Origin: JAVBUP01 sp031555175
Lineage (GTDB): Bacteria; Bacillota_I; Bacilli_A; Erysipelotrichales; Coprobacillaceae
Direction of reading: 5' to 3'
Length of the DNA stretch: 64,000 bases
Assembly (NCBI GenBank): GCA_031555175.1
Contig: JAVBUP010000048.1
Coordinates: 3,709 to 67,708 of the forward strand
Shown: positions 1 to 9,485 of the stretch, in pieces
Numbering within the stretch: position 1 is the first letter of the stretch
Layout of the letters: every line of letters begins with the position of its first letter
Notes under the pieces: generated by a model
The model's input: only the letters and a program-made list of their open reading frames with translations
What the model was told of the DNA's origin: nothing
The model's database searches: none
Position numbers and translations under genes: made by a program

Positions 1-15
1 TATAAGGAGTATTTT

Positions 16-1266
16 ATGAAGAAATTAATAGTATTATACTTTAGTTTATTTTTCTTAATATCATGTGGTAAGGATAATATAGAATTACAAACAGATCCAT
101 TAATTACAGATAATAGAGATATTAAGATAATGATTGCTTCTGACCTTCATTACCTTAGTAAGGAATTATATTCTCTAGAAAACGAAACATTTGTCAATTT
201 GATTAACAGCGCTGATGGAAAGATGACAATCTACTCTGAAGAGATTATTGATGCTTTTATTGAAAATGTTAAAATGCAAAAGCCAGATGTTTTAATCCTT
301 AGTGGAGACCTAACTTTTAATGGTGAAAAGGAAAGTCATAAAGCGTTAGCTACTAAATTATCTTTATTGAAAGAAAATGGGATTACAGTATTAGTAATTC
401 CTGGAAATCATGATTTAGGGCAATACAAGGCTGTTGATTTCTCAGCTAACGATGGCTCATACACTCGTTCTCAAAACATCGATGCAAAAGAATTTACAAA
501 AATATACAAGGACTATGGATATAATAATTACTATTCTAAAGATGAAAATAGCTTAAGTTATAGTTACTTACTTAGTGATAAATATCGTTTGTTATTTATA
601 GATGTAAATGGAAATAACAAATATAACTCTATTACCGATGATGGTCTATTATGGGTTGAGCAACAATTATCTGATGCAAAGAGCTATGATCAAGAAGTAA
701 TCATTATTAGTCATCAAAACTTACTTATCCATAACTCATTATTTTATAATGGATATACAATTACTAATTACCAAACTTTACAAACACTATTTAGTGAGTA
801 CAGCGTAAATATTGGGTTTAGTGGTCATATACATATTCAAGATATTGCCTATGATAAAGATTTCTTCGATATTGCTTTAAGTTCCCTATCAATTGTTAAT
901 AATCAATATGGATTAATAAATCTTACTAGCGATGGACATATGGATTATCAAGCACTTGGTCTAGAGATTGACTTACCGATTAATTCATACCAGTTTTTCT
1001 ATGATATATCTTATAACAAAGCCTATGATTACTTAAGTGACTATGAGTATGAGAAAAGCAAAACTCATAACATGTCAGTTTACTTTGCAGAAGTTAATAC
1101 AAGATACTTTAGAGGCGATCTCACTGACAGCTTATACTTATATCAAAATATGCCCGAATATAGTCAGTGGTTTGATATTTCAGATGAATTCATGGGCTCA
1201 TATTTGATTTCTATTGTCAGCCGCACTCATTGCGACAATCTAAATTTAAGTATAAATATTAAATAA
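16..1266 (+). CDS. Calcineurin-like metallophosphoesterase lipoprotein
   Basis: This is a secreted, membrane-anchored phosphoesterase of unknown substrate. The N-terminus has a lysine-rich start, a hydrophobic core and a lipobox ending LISC, so Cys17 should be lipidated. The calcineurin-like metal motifs appear in order: DLH in SDLHY (about residue 43), GDLTFNGE (about 98), GNHD in VIPGNHD (about 130), SHQN (about 235) and GHIHIQ (about 275). These would bind two metal ions. The C-terminal 120 residues are less typical of the family. The start is fixed by AAGGAG eight bases upstream. The gene is convergent with the minus-strand gene that follows, and they share a terminator. Its upstream context is outside the window. 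Confidence 0.85.
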   Translation: MKKLIVLYFSLFFLISCGKDNIELQTDPLITDNRDIKIMIASDLHYLSKELYSLENETFVNLINSADGKMTIYSEEIIDAFIENVKMQKPDVLILSGDLTFNGEKESHKALATKLSLLKENGITVLVIPGNHDLGQYKAVDFSANDGSYTRSQNIDAKEFTKIYKDYGYNNYYSKDENSLSYSYLLSDKYRLLFIDVNGNNKYNSITDDGLLWVEQQLSDAKSYDQEVIIISHQNLLIHNSLFYNGYTITNYQTLQTLFSEYSVNIGFSGHIHIQDIAYDKDFFDIALSSLSIVNNQYGLINLTSDGHMDYQALGLEIDLPINSYQFFYDISYNKAYDYLSDYEYEKSKTHNMSVYFAEVNTRYFRGDLTDSLYLYQNMPEYSQWFDISDEFMGSYLISIVSRTHCDNLNLSINIK

Positions 1267-1268
1267 AA

Positions 1269-1295
1269 AGGCGTCTCACTTAAAGTGAAATGCCT
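1269..1295. terminator. Bidirectional intrinsic terminator
   Basis: AGGC and TCACTT arms pair with AAGTGA and GCCT around a short loop. An A-run lies before the hairpin and a T-run after it, so it can end both convergent genes. Confidence 0.7.
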
Positions 1296-1304
1296 TTCTT
1301 TTAG

Positions 1305-2573
1305 TTATTCTACAACTATCCAAGCATTTGGTACAGGGCGAGTTTTTGGTTTAAAATTACCGTCGATTGGCTTGGTAATAATTTTGCCATTTAATGTCAT
1401 TGATGTTGAAGTACCACCATCCATGTTTGCCGCATTATATGCTCCATAATCTTCAAGTAAGCCAACTAAGTCACCCATATCAGCACCCGCACTACCAATT
1501 TGTCTACCATCTATACATATTAGTAGAACTATTCCATCTTTGCGCTGAGCAACAACTGTTCTTGGAGCTTTCCCCCATCCACCATTTCCAGCGACGAAAG
1601 CAGATTTACCATTGACGATTAAGAACGGTCCAAATTCTACTGCATCACGAATTCCCATTTCTAAAGCTTCTTCAGATGTCATTTTGGCTAATACGAGTTT
1701 ATTATCGCTCGTAAATCCCACTAGTCCTCCTCCAACTCCAGCCTTCGAGTTATCAGATATCAATTTACCATTTTTTATTACTATTCCATGTGGGAATCCG
1801 CCAGCGCTATTCCAATTTGGATCATAAAATCCACTGGCGTTAATTCCAATTACTGCTTTGTTATTGTTGGCAATTTCCCATACATATTGGCCCCACGCAC
1901 TAGTGTTATTAGCCATCCCCAGCGACGTTCCAATTTTGATTTTTGATGGATCATAAATAACAGCCATCTTACCAGTATATCCATCACGATCTAGATCAAT
2001 TATTTTATATGTAGCATTACCAGGATCAGGCGTTAATATTTGCGCTTCAAATTCAGAAGCAAATGTCGTTTGGCTGAAATCTGGCTTATCAAAATTTATT
2101 AAATTCGGATCCGAATCTAGCCCTAAATCAACGACTTCATTTCTAGATCTAACATTTGAAATTGTATAGCTATCATAAAACCACTTTGCGTAATGCTGAT
2201 GAGATTGAGTTGTCATGGCAGTCGTAATCAACCAATCTTGAAATCCAATACTAGGAATATACAACAAACATAATACGACTACTCCTGCAAAAGTATATAA
2301 AACTGCTAAACCAGTACATAACGCAAGCTTCCACTTTCTCATAAGAATTTGAATGCTTTTCTTTATGTATAAACCAATTAGCAGTAACCCAAGAGTCAAC
2401 AAACCAACAAATAACAAAACAAAACTTATAGCACTGTTAATTAGGCTATTACTATTAATTGACACATAATAGAACGCTAATGATAAAGGACTAAGCAATA
2501 CCCCTATTGTTATGAAAATACTTGATAGTTTTCGTAAATCTTGTGGTAAGAGCTTTTTAATTTTACTTTCCAC
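1305..2573 (-). CDS. Membrane-anchored phosphodiester glycosidase (NAGPA/DUF2233-type)
   Basis: The protein has three N-terminal membrane segments (about residues 18-40, 48-70 and 85-108), then an extracellular domain of about 300 residues. That domain has the phosphodiester glycosidase (NAGPA) signatures: GINASGFYDP, GGFPHGIVIKNGKL, PRTVVAQ, and NAANMDGGTSTSM near the C-terminus. Family members remove sugar-1-phosphate caps or act on exopolysaccharide, but the substrate here is unknown. The GTG at 2573 is preferred as start because AAGGATGGTGA lies five bases upstream. The in-frame ATG at 2585 directly abuts that ribosome site, and the first ATG (2603) has none. The start lies inside the 3' end of the preceding gene, so translation is probably coupled. 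Confidence 0.75.
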   Translation of the reverse strand: MESKIKKLLPQDLRKLSSIFITIGVLLSPLSLAFYYVSINSNSLINSAISFVLLFVGLLTLGLLLIGLYIKKSIQILMRKWKLALCTGLAVLYTFAGVVVLCLLYIPSIGFQDWLITTAMTTQSHQHYAKWFYDSYTISNVRSRNEVVDLGLDSDPNLINFDKPDFSQTTFASEFEAQILTPDPGNATYKIIDLDRDGYTGKMAVIYDPSKIKIGTSLGMANNTSAWGQYVWEIANNNKAVIGINASGFYDPNWNSAGGFPHGIVIKNGKLISDNSKAGVGGGLVGFTSDNKLVLAKMTSEEALEMGIRDAVEFGPFLIVNGKSAFVAGNGGWGKAPRTVVAQRKDGIVLLICIDGRQIGSAGADMGDLVGLLEDYGAYNAANMDGGTSTSMTLNGKIITKPIDGNFKPKTRPVPNAWIVVE

Positions 2574-3147
2574 TATATTCACCATCCTTATCATAATCAA
2601 CATACTCAGTGTAGTTTTGTGACACTATTTCTTCTATATCACTATATTTTCTATTGTCATCTTTATTCATTTGATTGAAAGTTTTAATTCGTTCATTAGT
2701 ATTTTCAATATTTTTTAAATATGAATTATGAAGAGTTTCACTAGTCATTAAATAACTTTTACACCCAGCAATAATAGTCGCACTCTCATATTTATTGCCA
2801 GGACAGTATGTATGCAATATCTCATATTTTTTTGTGTTTTCATCTATGAAATCTTCAAACTCAGCAAATAAATCTTGTAATACCGCTCCGTTTTTAGACA
2901 AATTAACATCGTATGACAATATATTGCCAAGTTTTTCAGTAAAAGAATCAGCTTCTAAATTAATGCTTTTTACATCTTCTCTAAAAAGTTTATATTCAGC
3001 AATAATAGAATTTTTCATTCTTTGTTCTTCTTCACGACGCTCATCTCTGAAATGTTTAAATACTGTAATGCTACATCCTATAACCGCCGTTAATATAAAC
3101 GATATAGTCACTAGATTAGTAATAAATTTAGGTAGTTTATCTCTCAT
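2563..3147 (-). CDS. Unknown single-pass membrane protein with extracytoplasmic helical region
   Basis: I do not recognise the family. One membrane helix (about residues 8-30) is followed by a charged helical segment rich in Arg/Glu (30-50) and a soluble region with two Cys (about 115 and 129) that could form a disulfide. The tail is acidic (DYDKDGEYSGK). AGAGGTGAAAT precedes the ATG at the correct distance. The end of the gene carries the ribosome site and start of the phosphodiester glycosidase gene, so the two are one operon and may work together at the cell surface. Confidence 0.6.
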   Translation of the reverse strand: MRDKLPKFITNLVTISFILTAVIGCSITVFKHFRDERREEEQRMKNSIIAEYKLFREDVKSINLEADSFTEKLGNILSYDVNLSKNGAVLQDLFAEFEDFIDENTKKYEILHTYCPGNKYESATIIAGCKSYLMTSETLHNSYLKNIENTNERIKTFNQMNKDDNRKYSDIEEIVSQNYTEYVDYDKDGEYSGK

Positions 3148-3236
3148 AATTTCACCTCTCGGTAATTATATCATGTAGTTAGTCTATGTCAAATGTTGGC
3201 AGCGTTTTCTTTATGTTTTATTTAGGTAATTATTTT

Positions 3237-3300
3237 AAAAAAACACTCATTTTATGAGCATTTATCTATTATCGTAAGTAAAAATCACTCTTACGAGTGA
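3237..3300 (-). terminator. Tandem terminators ending the pyr operon
   Basis: Read on the minus strand, TCACTC/GAGTGA (3285-3300) is followed by five T. A second hairpin, CTCAT-AAA-ATGAG (3246-3258), is followed by seven T. Both lie just downstream of the pyrE stop. Confidence 0.75.
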
Positions 3301-3304
3301 CTTA

Positions 3305-3937
3305 TTACTTATTAATCCAAGATTCATCGTTTGGATTACTTTTCCATGCTTTCAATTTCTCTAAGTCAGCAGTAGCAATGTATCCTTTTTCGATTGCTAC
3401 ATCAACAAGAGTATCATAATCTGTAAGAGTTGTATATTCTACATTAGCAGTTTTAAAGTTATCATATCCCTTGCTAAGTTGGTATGTAAAAATTGCTACC
3501 ATTCCTAGCACTTCACACCCAGCCTCTCTCAAACATTCAACGCATTCAAGTGATGAGCCACCAGTCGAAATTAAATCCTCAATTACAACTACCTTCATCC
3601 CTGGTTTTACTACACCCTCAATTTGATTGTTGCGACCATGACTTTTTGCACCACCTCTAACATAACCCATAGGCATCGATAAAATATTAGCAGCTAATGC
3701 AGCATGTGCAATACCGGCTGTAGCTGTCCCCATTAAGCACTCGCAATCTGGGTATTGCTTTTTAATAATATTAGCAATTTCTTGTTCGATATCATTTCTG
3801 ACACTTGGGTATGATAATGTTAATCGGTTATCGCAATAAATTGGTGATTTAATTCCCGAAGCCCATGTAAATGGTTCATTGGGGCGTAAAAATACAGCTT
3901 TAATATCTAATAAATGATTGGCAATTGTCTTTTTCAT
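3305..3937 (-). CDS. pyrE: Orotate phosphoribosyltransferase
   Basis: Transfers phosphoribose from PRPP to orotate to make OMP, the fifth step of UMP synthesis. The PRPP-binding loop is clear as VVVIEDLISTGGSS (about residue 120). The N-terminal substrate region FTWASGIKSPIYCDNR and the catalytic loop GGAKSHGRNN are also present. The start is placed at ATG 3937 because GGAG from the pyrF 3' end lies seven bases upstream; an earlier in-frame ATG at 3952 has no such site. This gives 210 residues, normal for the family. It starts one base after the pyrF stop and is the last gene of the pyr operon. Confidence 0.95.
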   Translation of the reverse strand: MKKTIANHLLDIKAVFLRPNEPFTWASGIKSPIYCDNRLTLSYPSVRNDIEQEIANIIKKQYPDCECLMGTATAGIAHAALAANILSMPMGYVRGGAKSHGRNNQIEGVVKPGMKVVVIEDLISTGGSSLECVECLREAGCEVLGMVAIFTYQLSKGYDNFKTANVEYTTLTDYDTLVDVAIEKGYIATADLEKLKAWKSNPNDESWINK

Positions 3938-3938
3938 A

Positions 3939-4643
3939 TTATTCTCCTTCAAATTGTCTTACTGCTTCTTTATATGCTTCTACTGGATTAGCAGCACCAG
4001 TAATCGCTCTTCCTACAACGATATAGCTAGATGTCATAGTTCTAGCATATTCAGGTGTAGCAACGCGTTTTTGATCATTAACATCTCCATCAGCAAAACG
4101 AATCCCTGGTGTTACTGTTAAGAAGTCTTCACTTAGAATTCTGTGTATATCTAGTGATTCTAGTGGTGAGCACACTACTCCATCCATACCAGATAATCTC
4201 GCATTTCTAGCCCAAGTAAGAGCTGTTTCTTTTACCGAATGATTTATTAGTAACTCTTTATGTAATATCGCATCATCTAATGATGTCAAACAAGTAACAG
4301 CAATACATAATGGACGAGCTTCTTTCACCTTACCATTTTCTAAACCATCAATAGCGGCTTTCATCATTGCAGTACCCCCAGAGGCATGAACATTAACCAT
4401 ATCAACATCTAATTTGGCTAGTTGGTACATAGCACTTTTAACAGTATTTGGTATATCATGAAGTTTTAAATCTAAGAATATTTGATGCCCACGCTTCTTA
4501 ATTTCTTCAATTATACTGTGCCCTTCGCTATAAAATAACTCCATACCAACTTTGACATATAATTTCTCTGTTGGAAACTTATCTAAAAAAGTTAACGCTT
4601 CATCTTTATTTTTAAAGTCTAAGGCAATAATTACTCTACTCAT
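3939..4643 (-). CDS. pyrF: Orotidine 5'-phosphate decarboxylase
   Basis: Decarboxylates OMP to UMP, the last pyrimidine step. The catalytic DxKxxD motif is visible as LDLKLHDIPNTV. Other family landmarks are VIIALDF at the N-terminus, NVHASGG, VVCSPLE and VTPGIRF. The start at 4643 (MSRVIIALDF, 234 residues) has AAGGAG at good spacing; the in-frame ATG at 4661 is part of that ribosome site and would add six non-conserved residues. The gene overlaps the pyrD stop by 8 bp. Confidence 0.95.
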   Translation of the reverse strand: MSRVIIALDFKNKDEALTFLDKFPTEKLYVKVGMELFYSEGHSIIEEIKKRGHQIFLDLKLHDIPNTVKSAMYQLAKLDVDMVNVHASGGTAMMKAAIDGLENGKVKEARPLCIAVTCLTSLDDAILHKELLINHSVKETALTWARNARLSGMDGVVCSPLESLDIHRILSEDFLTVTPGIRFADGDVNDQKRVATPEYARTMTSSYIVVGRAITGAANPVEAYKEAVRQFEGE

Positions 4644-5556
4644 ATTTATGGCTCCTTCCAATTATATCTTTTAAATCATTTATTTTTAATTCATCCATTA
4701 CCATCGGCAGATCATTAATGATCTTTTCGCAAATAAATGGATCGACTAAATTCATTGTTCCTACTGCTACAGCACTAGCGCCCGCCGACATCATTTCTAT
4801 AACATCATAAGCACTACTAACACCACCCATACCAATAATAGGAATGTTCACTGCTTTATACACTTGATAGATCATGCGCAATGCCACTGGGTAAATTGCT
4901 GGACCTGATAATCCTCCAGTTTTATTTGCAATGATTGGCTTGCCAGTTTTCAAATCAAACCTCATTCCAATTAGTGTATTGATCATCGTTATTCCATCGG
5001 CTCCAGCTCTCTCAACTGCTTGTGCCATTTTTACGATATCAGTGACATTTGGTGATAGCTTTACATAAACAGGCTTACTACTCTTCGCTTTAACTGCTTT
5101 AACTAATTCATAAGCCATGTCTGGATCAGTTCCAAATTGAATGCCACCATGTTTAACATTAGGGCACGAAATATTTAATTCAAGTGCTCCAACCATATCA
5201 TGACTAGACAATAGTCTAGCACACTCTGCATACTCTTCAGGAGAATTACCAGCAATATTTGCAATCACTTTATCATTATAAAGTGGTCTTAATTTGCCTA
5301 ACTCTACTTCCATAACAGCTTTGGCCCCTGGGTTTTGTAGCCCAATTGCATTCAGCATCCCACTAGGGGTTTCAGCTACACGAGGAGTTGGATTTCCAAA
5401 ACGTGACTCTAAAGTCGTTCCTTTTAGCATCATACTACCTAGAATATTTATATCATAAAATCTTGAAAACTCATACCCAAACCCAAACGTACCAGATGCT
5501 GGAATAATGGGGTTCTTAAGTTTTAAGCCGGGGATATTTATCTCTAGTCTATTCAT
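4636..5556 (-). CDS. pyrD: Dihydroorotate dehydrogenase B, catalytic subunit
   Basis: FMN enzyme that oxidises dihydroorotate to orotate. It is the class 1B type, shown by the catalytic cysteine motif NISCPN (about residue 130) and by the adjacent pyrK subunit. GTFGFGYEF, MINTLIGM, KTGGLSGPAI and GMGGVSSAYD are the flavin-site segments. ATG 5556 has GAGGTGATT upstream; a TTG two codons earlier is less likely. The gene overlaps pyrK by 8 bp and pyrF by 8 bp, as expected for tight translational coupling of a heterotetrameric enzyme. Confidence 0.95.
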   Translation of the reverse strand: MNRLEINIPGLKLKNPIIPASGTFGFGYEFSRFYDINILGSMMLKGTTLESRFGNPTPRVAETPSGMLNAIGLQNPGAKAVMEVELGKLRPLYNDKVIANIAGNSPEEYAECARLLSSHDMVGALELNISCPNVKHGGIQFGTDPDMAYELVKAVKAKSSKPVYVKLSPNVTDIVKMAQAVERAGADGITMINTLIGMRFDLKTGKPIIANKTGGLSGPAIYPVALRMIYQVYKAVNIPIIGMGGVSSAYDVIEMMSAGASAVAVGTMNLVDPFICEKIINDLPMVMDELKINDLKDIIGRSHKYE

Positions 5557-6307
5557 GGACAATCACCTCACTTGAATGCAGTACTGGCCCTTCAACACAT
5601 ATGCGCTTATATGGCGCAGTTTTAACTTTACATGAGCAGCCCATACATGCCCCGATTCCACAAGCCATCCTTGATTCAAAGCTTAACCACCCATTATCTG
5701 GATAATTTGTGATTAGTGCATCAAGCATTCGCTCTGGTCCACATGAATAGTATTCATCAAAAACTAAGTTGTTGTTTTTTATTACATCGATAACATTACC
5801 TTTAGTCCCATAACTACCATCCATCGTGGCAACATATACTTCACCAAACTCTTTAAACTCGGCTTCACAAAAAACGTCTTCATATCCATTAAACCCTAAA
5901 ACTGTTGTAATACTCTTACCTTGTGACTTTAATTGCTTTGCAAGATTGTATAATGGTGGAACACCAACACCGCCACCAACTAATAATATATTATTACTAT
6001 TAGTAAACGGAAAACCATTTCCCAATCCGACTAATAAATCCAATGTTTCACCATTAACCATTTGTGCTAACATTTTAGTGCCTATTCCTACTACCTTATA
6101 AATAATTACAATTGATTTTTCATCATAATCATGAATACTCATCGGTCTTCTTAAGAAAGGATCCATTCCTTCTGTTAATTTAATACTTACAAATTGTCCT
6201 GGTTGACTAATAAATCTCGCTGCTTCTCCTACTAAACGCATCCTATATACATCTTTCGCTATTTTATTGTTTTCAGTTATAGTAAATATTCCTTGGATAT
6301 TATTCAT
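5549..6307 (-). CDS. pyrK: Dihydroorotate dehydrogenase B, electron-transfer subunit
   Basis: Carries electrons from PyrD to NAD+. FAD binding is shown by FLRRPMSIHDYD (about residue 52) and the pyridine-nucleotide loop by LLVGGGVGVPPLYN (about 105). The [2Fe-2S] cysteines are in CGIGACMGCSC (about 215-225) plus CVEGP. Length 252 is typical. The start ATGAATAA overlaps the carB stop by 8 bp. Confidence 0.95.
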   Translation of the reverse strand: MNNIQGIFTITENNKIAKDVYRMRLVGEAARFISQPGQFVSIKLTEGMDPFLRRPMSIHDYDEKSIVIIYKVVGIGTKMLAQMVNGETLDLLVGLGNGFPFTNSNNILLVGGGVGVPPLYNLAKQLKSQGKSITTVLGFNGYEDVFCEAEFKEFGEVYVATMDGSYGTKGNVIDVIKNNNLVFDEYYSCGPERMLDALITNYPDNGWLSFESRMACGIGACMGCSCKVKTAPYKRICVEGPVLHSSEVIVHE

Positions 6308-9300
6308 CGATAGTACTTACCTTTAATGTAATCATTTCTAAAACATCTAATAGCACTTTTACTGTATCTAGCGAAGATAATAACGCAACATTGTGTTCTA
6401 CAGCTGCACGACGAATCATAAATCCATCTTGTTCTTTGTCAGCTGCCCCCATACTCATGGTATTAATAATATACTTAACATGCCCAGACTTTATCCAATC
6501 TAGTATATCATCAGAACCAGATGAAATCTTTTCAACTACTTTACAACGGATATCATTTTCTTTCAAGAAATTAGCTGTCCCTGATGTAGCAATTAAATTG
6601 AATCCTAATTCATAAAATCTTGTTGCTACTTTCAAAGCTTCATTCTTATCTTTATCTGAAACAGTAATAAATACTGTTCCATAATTACTAATCTTCATTC
6701 CTGATGCTTGTAAAGCTTTATATAATGCTTTGTCAAGTGTATCATCGTAACCAATTGCTTCTCCTGTAGATTTCATTTCTGGGCCAAGAATTGCATCCAA
6801 ACCACGTATTTTTGCAAATGAGAATGTTGGCACTTTTACGTAATAACGTTTATCTGGAGATTGTTTAACCTCAGTCTTATAGCCGAAGTACTTTAACTTT
6901 CTACCCATAATAACTTTAGTAGCAATATTTGCCATCGCAGTTTTTGTAGTCTTTGATAAAAATGGTACAGTACGGCTTGAACGAGGGTTTACTTCAATAA
7001 TGAATACATTTTCATTTTCATCTACAATGAATTGGATATTGAATAAACCTATAATTCCAATTTCCAATCCGAGCTTAGTAGTATATTCTTTAATCTTTTC
7101 TTTTGCACGTTTTGAAATCGAATATGTAGGGTAAACCGAGATACTATCACCAGAATGGACACCCGTTTTTTCGATATGTTCCATTATCCCTGGAATGAAA
7201 ACATCAACCCCATCACAAATAGCATCTACTTCAACTTCTTGACCAACAATATATTTATCAATTAGCACTGGTTGTTTTTCATCTATTTCAACAGCAGTCG
7301 TTAAATACTTCATTAAATCTTCATCACTAGTAACAATTTGCATTGCCCTTCCGCCAAGTACATAACTTGGTCTTACTAATACTGGATAGCCAACATTATT
7401 AGCTACTTCTATACCTTTTTCAATATTAGTTACTGCAGCACCATTTGGGCGAGGAATATCAAGTTTATTTAATACATGTTCAAAGGCATCTCTATTTTCA
7501 GCTTTTTCTATCGCTTCAACATCTGTACCGATTATCTTAACACCTAAATCATGTAGATCAGCAGCTAAATTAATTGCAGTTTGTCCACCTAATTGCACTA
7601 TTACTCCATCTGGTTGTTCATAATCAATAACATTCATTACATCTTCTACAGTTAATGGTTCAAAATATAATTTATCACTTGTCGTATAATCAGTTGAAAC
7701 TGTTTCAGGATTATTATTGATTACAATCGCTTCATAGCCCTCTTCTTTAATAGCCCAAATCGCGTGAACTGTTGAATAATCAAATTCCACACCTTGACCT
7801 ATACGAATTGGTCCTGATCCTAATACAATAATCTTTTTATTATTGGTCTTAACTGATTCCTCAGTTTGAGCATGATATGAGCTATATAGATATGGCAGTA
7901 TTGTATTATCTTTACTTATACAAGAATCTACTTGTTGATACTTAGGATAAATATTATGCTCTTTTCTTAATATATAGATATCTTTTTGACTCATATTCCA
8001 TAATCTAGCAATAAAACTATCACTAATACCATATAATTTCGCTTTTGATAATACTTCAATATTTTCTTTGTTATCAAATATTTCTTGTTCAAAATCAATT
8101 ACGTTTTTTAACTTTTGAATAAACCAACCATTAATACATGACAATTCTTCAATTGTCTGAACATCTACACCTTTTCTAAGTAATGATGCAACTACAAATA
8201 ATCTTTCATCATCTGGAGTTTTAACTCGTTCTAATAATTCATTAAGTGGCTGTCTATCAATCTTTTTCATTTGGAAATGATCAACTTTAATTTCTAAGCA
8301 TCTTACACCCTTAAATAATGCTTCTTCAAATGAATTTCCAATAGCCATTATTTCTCCAGTAGCTTTCATTTGTGTTCCAAGTACTCTATTAGCAGCTTCA
8401 AACTTGTCAAATGGGAAGCGAGCTAATTTAATGACATAGTAATTACATTGGGGTTCAATATTACCAGGTCTATCTACTACTATTATCTCATCTAATGTAT
8501 AACCTACTGCAATCTTAGCAGTAACTCTAGCAATTGGATAACCAGTTGCTTTAGAAGCTAAGGCAGATGATCTAGAGACACGTGGGTTAACCTCAATTAC
8601 ATAGTACTCATTACTATGTGGATTTAATGCATATTGCACATTACACCCACCCTCAATTTTTAAAGCACGAATCATTTTAAGAGCAGACTGCTTCAGCATT
8701 TCTCTAGTCTCTTTACTTAATGTTTGAATTGGAGCAACTACTGCTGAATCTCCTGTATGAATTCCAACTGGATCAATATTTTCCATATCACAAATAGCGA
8801 TAGCGACATCCTTACTGTCACGCATTACCTCAAATTCAATTTCTTTGTAGCCGTACACTGATTTCTCAATCAAAACTTGATTAACAGGTGATAAATCAAT
8901 TCCCGAACTAGCAATCTCAATTAAATCATGATCATTATAAGCAAATCCACCACCAGTTCCACCAAGTGTGAAAGCTGGTCTAACAACTACTGGATAACCT
9001 ATATTATGAGCATGTTCTAATGCTTCATCAACATGAGTAGCTGTATAACTCTTCAAAATTGGTTCTCCAATTTCTTCACATAACTCCCTAAATAACTCTC
9101 TATCTTCAGCTTTTTGAATCGACTGCAATTTCGTTCCAAGTATATCAACACGACACTCATCAAGAATTCCTTTACTTGCCAATTGTACTACAAGATTAAG
9201 CCCAGTTTGTCCACCAAGTCCAGGCACTATTGCATCAGGTCTTTCTTTACGAATTATTTTAGCTAGATAATCCAGTGTTAATGGTTCCATATACACTTTA

Positions 9301-9485
9301 TCTGCCATATTAGTATCAGTCATAATTGTAGCTGGATTTGAGTTTACTAATACTACCTGATAACCTTCTTCTTTTAAAGCAATACAAGCTTGAGTTCCAG
9401 CATAGTCAAATTCCGCTGCTTGACCAATAACAATTGGTCCAGAACCAATAACTAATATCTTCTTTATTTCTTTATTCCTAGGCAT
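6300..9485 (-). CDS. carB: Carbamoyl-phosphate synthase large subunit
   Basis: Makes carbamoyl phosphate from bicarbonate, ammonia and two ATP. The two homologous synthetase halves are complete: each has the opening loop (VIGSGPIVIGQAAEFDYAG; VLGSGPIRIGQGVEFDYS) and ATP-grasp regions (VVRPAFTLGGTGGG; LVRPSYVLGGRAM). A C-terminal MGS-like regulatory domain (about 930-1061) is present. At 1061 residues it is full length (E. coli CarB is 1073). The glutamine-hydrolysing partner carA, which normally precedes carB, is absent: pyrC overlaps carB by 8 bp, leaving no space. carA must be elsewhere, or ammonia is used directly. Confidence 0.97.
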   Translation of the reverse strand: MPRNKEIKKILVIGSGPIVIGQAAEFDYAGTQACIALKEEGYQVVLVNSNPATIMTDTNMADKVYMEPLTLDYLAKIIRKERPDAIVPGLGGQTGLNLVVQLASKGILDECRVDILGTKLQSIQKAEDRELFRELCEEIGEPILKSYTATHVDEALEHAHNIGYPVVVRPAFTLGGTGGGFAYNDHDLIEIASSGIDLSPVNQVLIEKSVYGYKEIEFEVMRDSKDVAIAICDMENIDPVGIHTGDSAVVAPIQTLSKETREMLKQSALKMIRALKIEGGCNVQYALNPHSNEYYVIEVNPRVSRSSALASKATGYPIARVTAKIAVGYTLDEIIVVDRPGNIEPQCNYYVIKLARFPFDKFEAANRVLGTQMKATGEIMAIGNSFEEALFKGVRCLEIKVDHFQMKKIDRQPLNELLERVKTPDDERLFVVASLLRKGVDVQTIEELSCINGWFIQKLKNVIDFEQEIFDNKENIEVLSKAKLYGISDSFIARLWNMSQKDIYILRKEHNIYPKYQQVDSCISKDNTILPYLYSSYHAQTEESVKTNNKKIIVLGSGPIRIGQGVEFDYSTVHAIWAIKEEGYEAIVINNNPETVSTDYTTSDKLYFEPLTVEDVMNVIDYEQPDGVIVQLGGQTAINLAADLHDLGVKIIGTDVEAIEKAENRDAFEHVLNKLDIPRPNGAAVTNIEKGIEVANNVGYPVLVRPSYVLGGRAMQIVTSDEDLMKYLTTAVEIDEKQPVLIDKYIVGQEVEVDAICDGVDVFIPGIMEHIEKTGVHSGDSISVYPTYSISKRAKEKIKEYTTKLGLEIGIIGLFNIQFIVDENENVFIIEVNPRSSRTVPFLSKTTKTAMANIATKVIMGRKLKYFGYKTEVKQSPDKRYYVKVPTFSFAKIRGLDAILGPEMKSTGEAIGYDDTLDKALYKALQASGMKISNYGTVFITVSDKDKNEALKVATRFYELGFNLIATSGTANFLKENDIRCKVVEKISSGSDDILDWIKSGHVKYIINTMSMGAADKEQDGFMIRRAAVEHNVALLSSLDTVKVLLDVLEMITLKVSTIDE

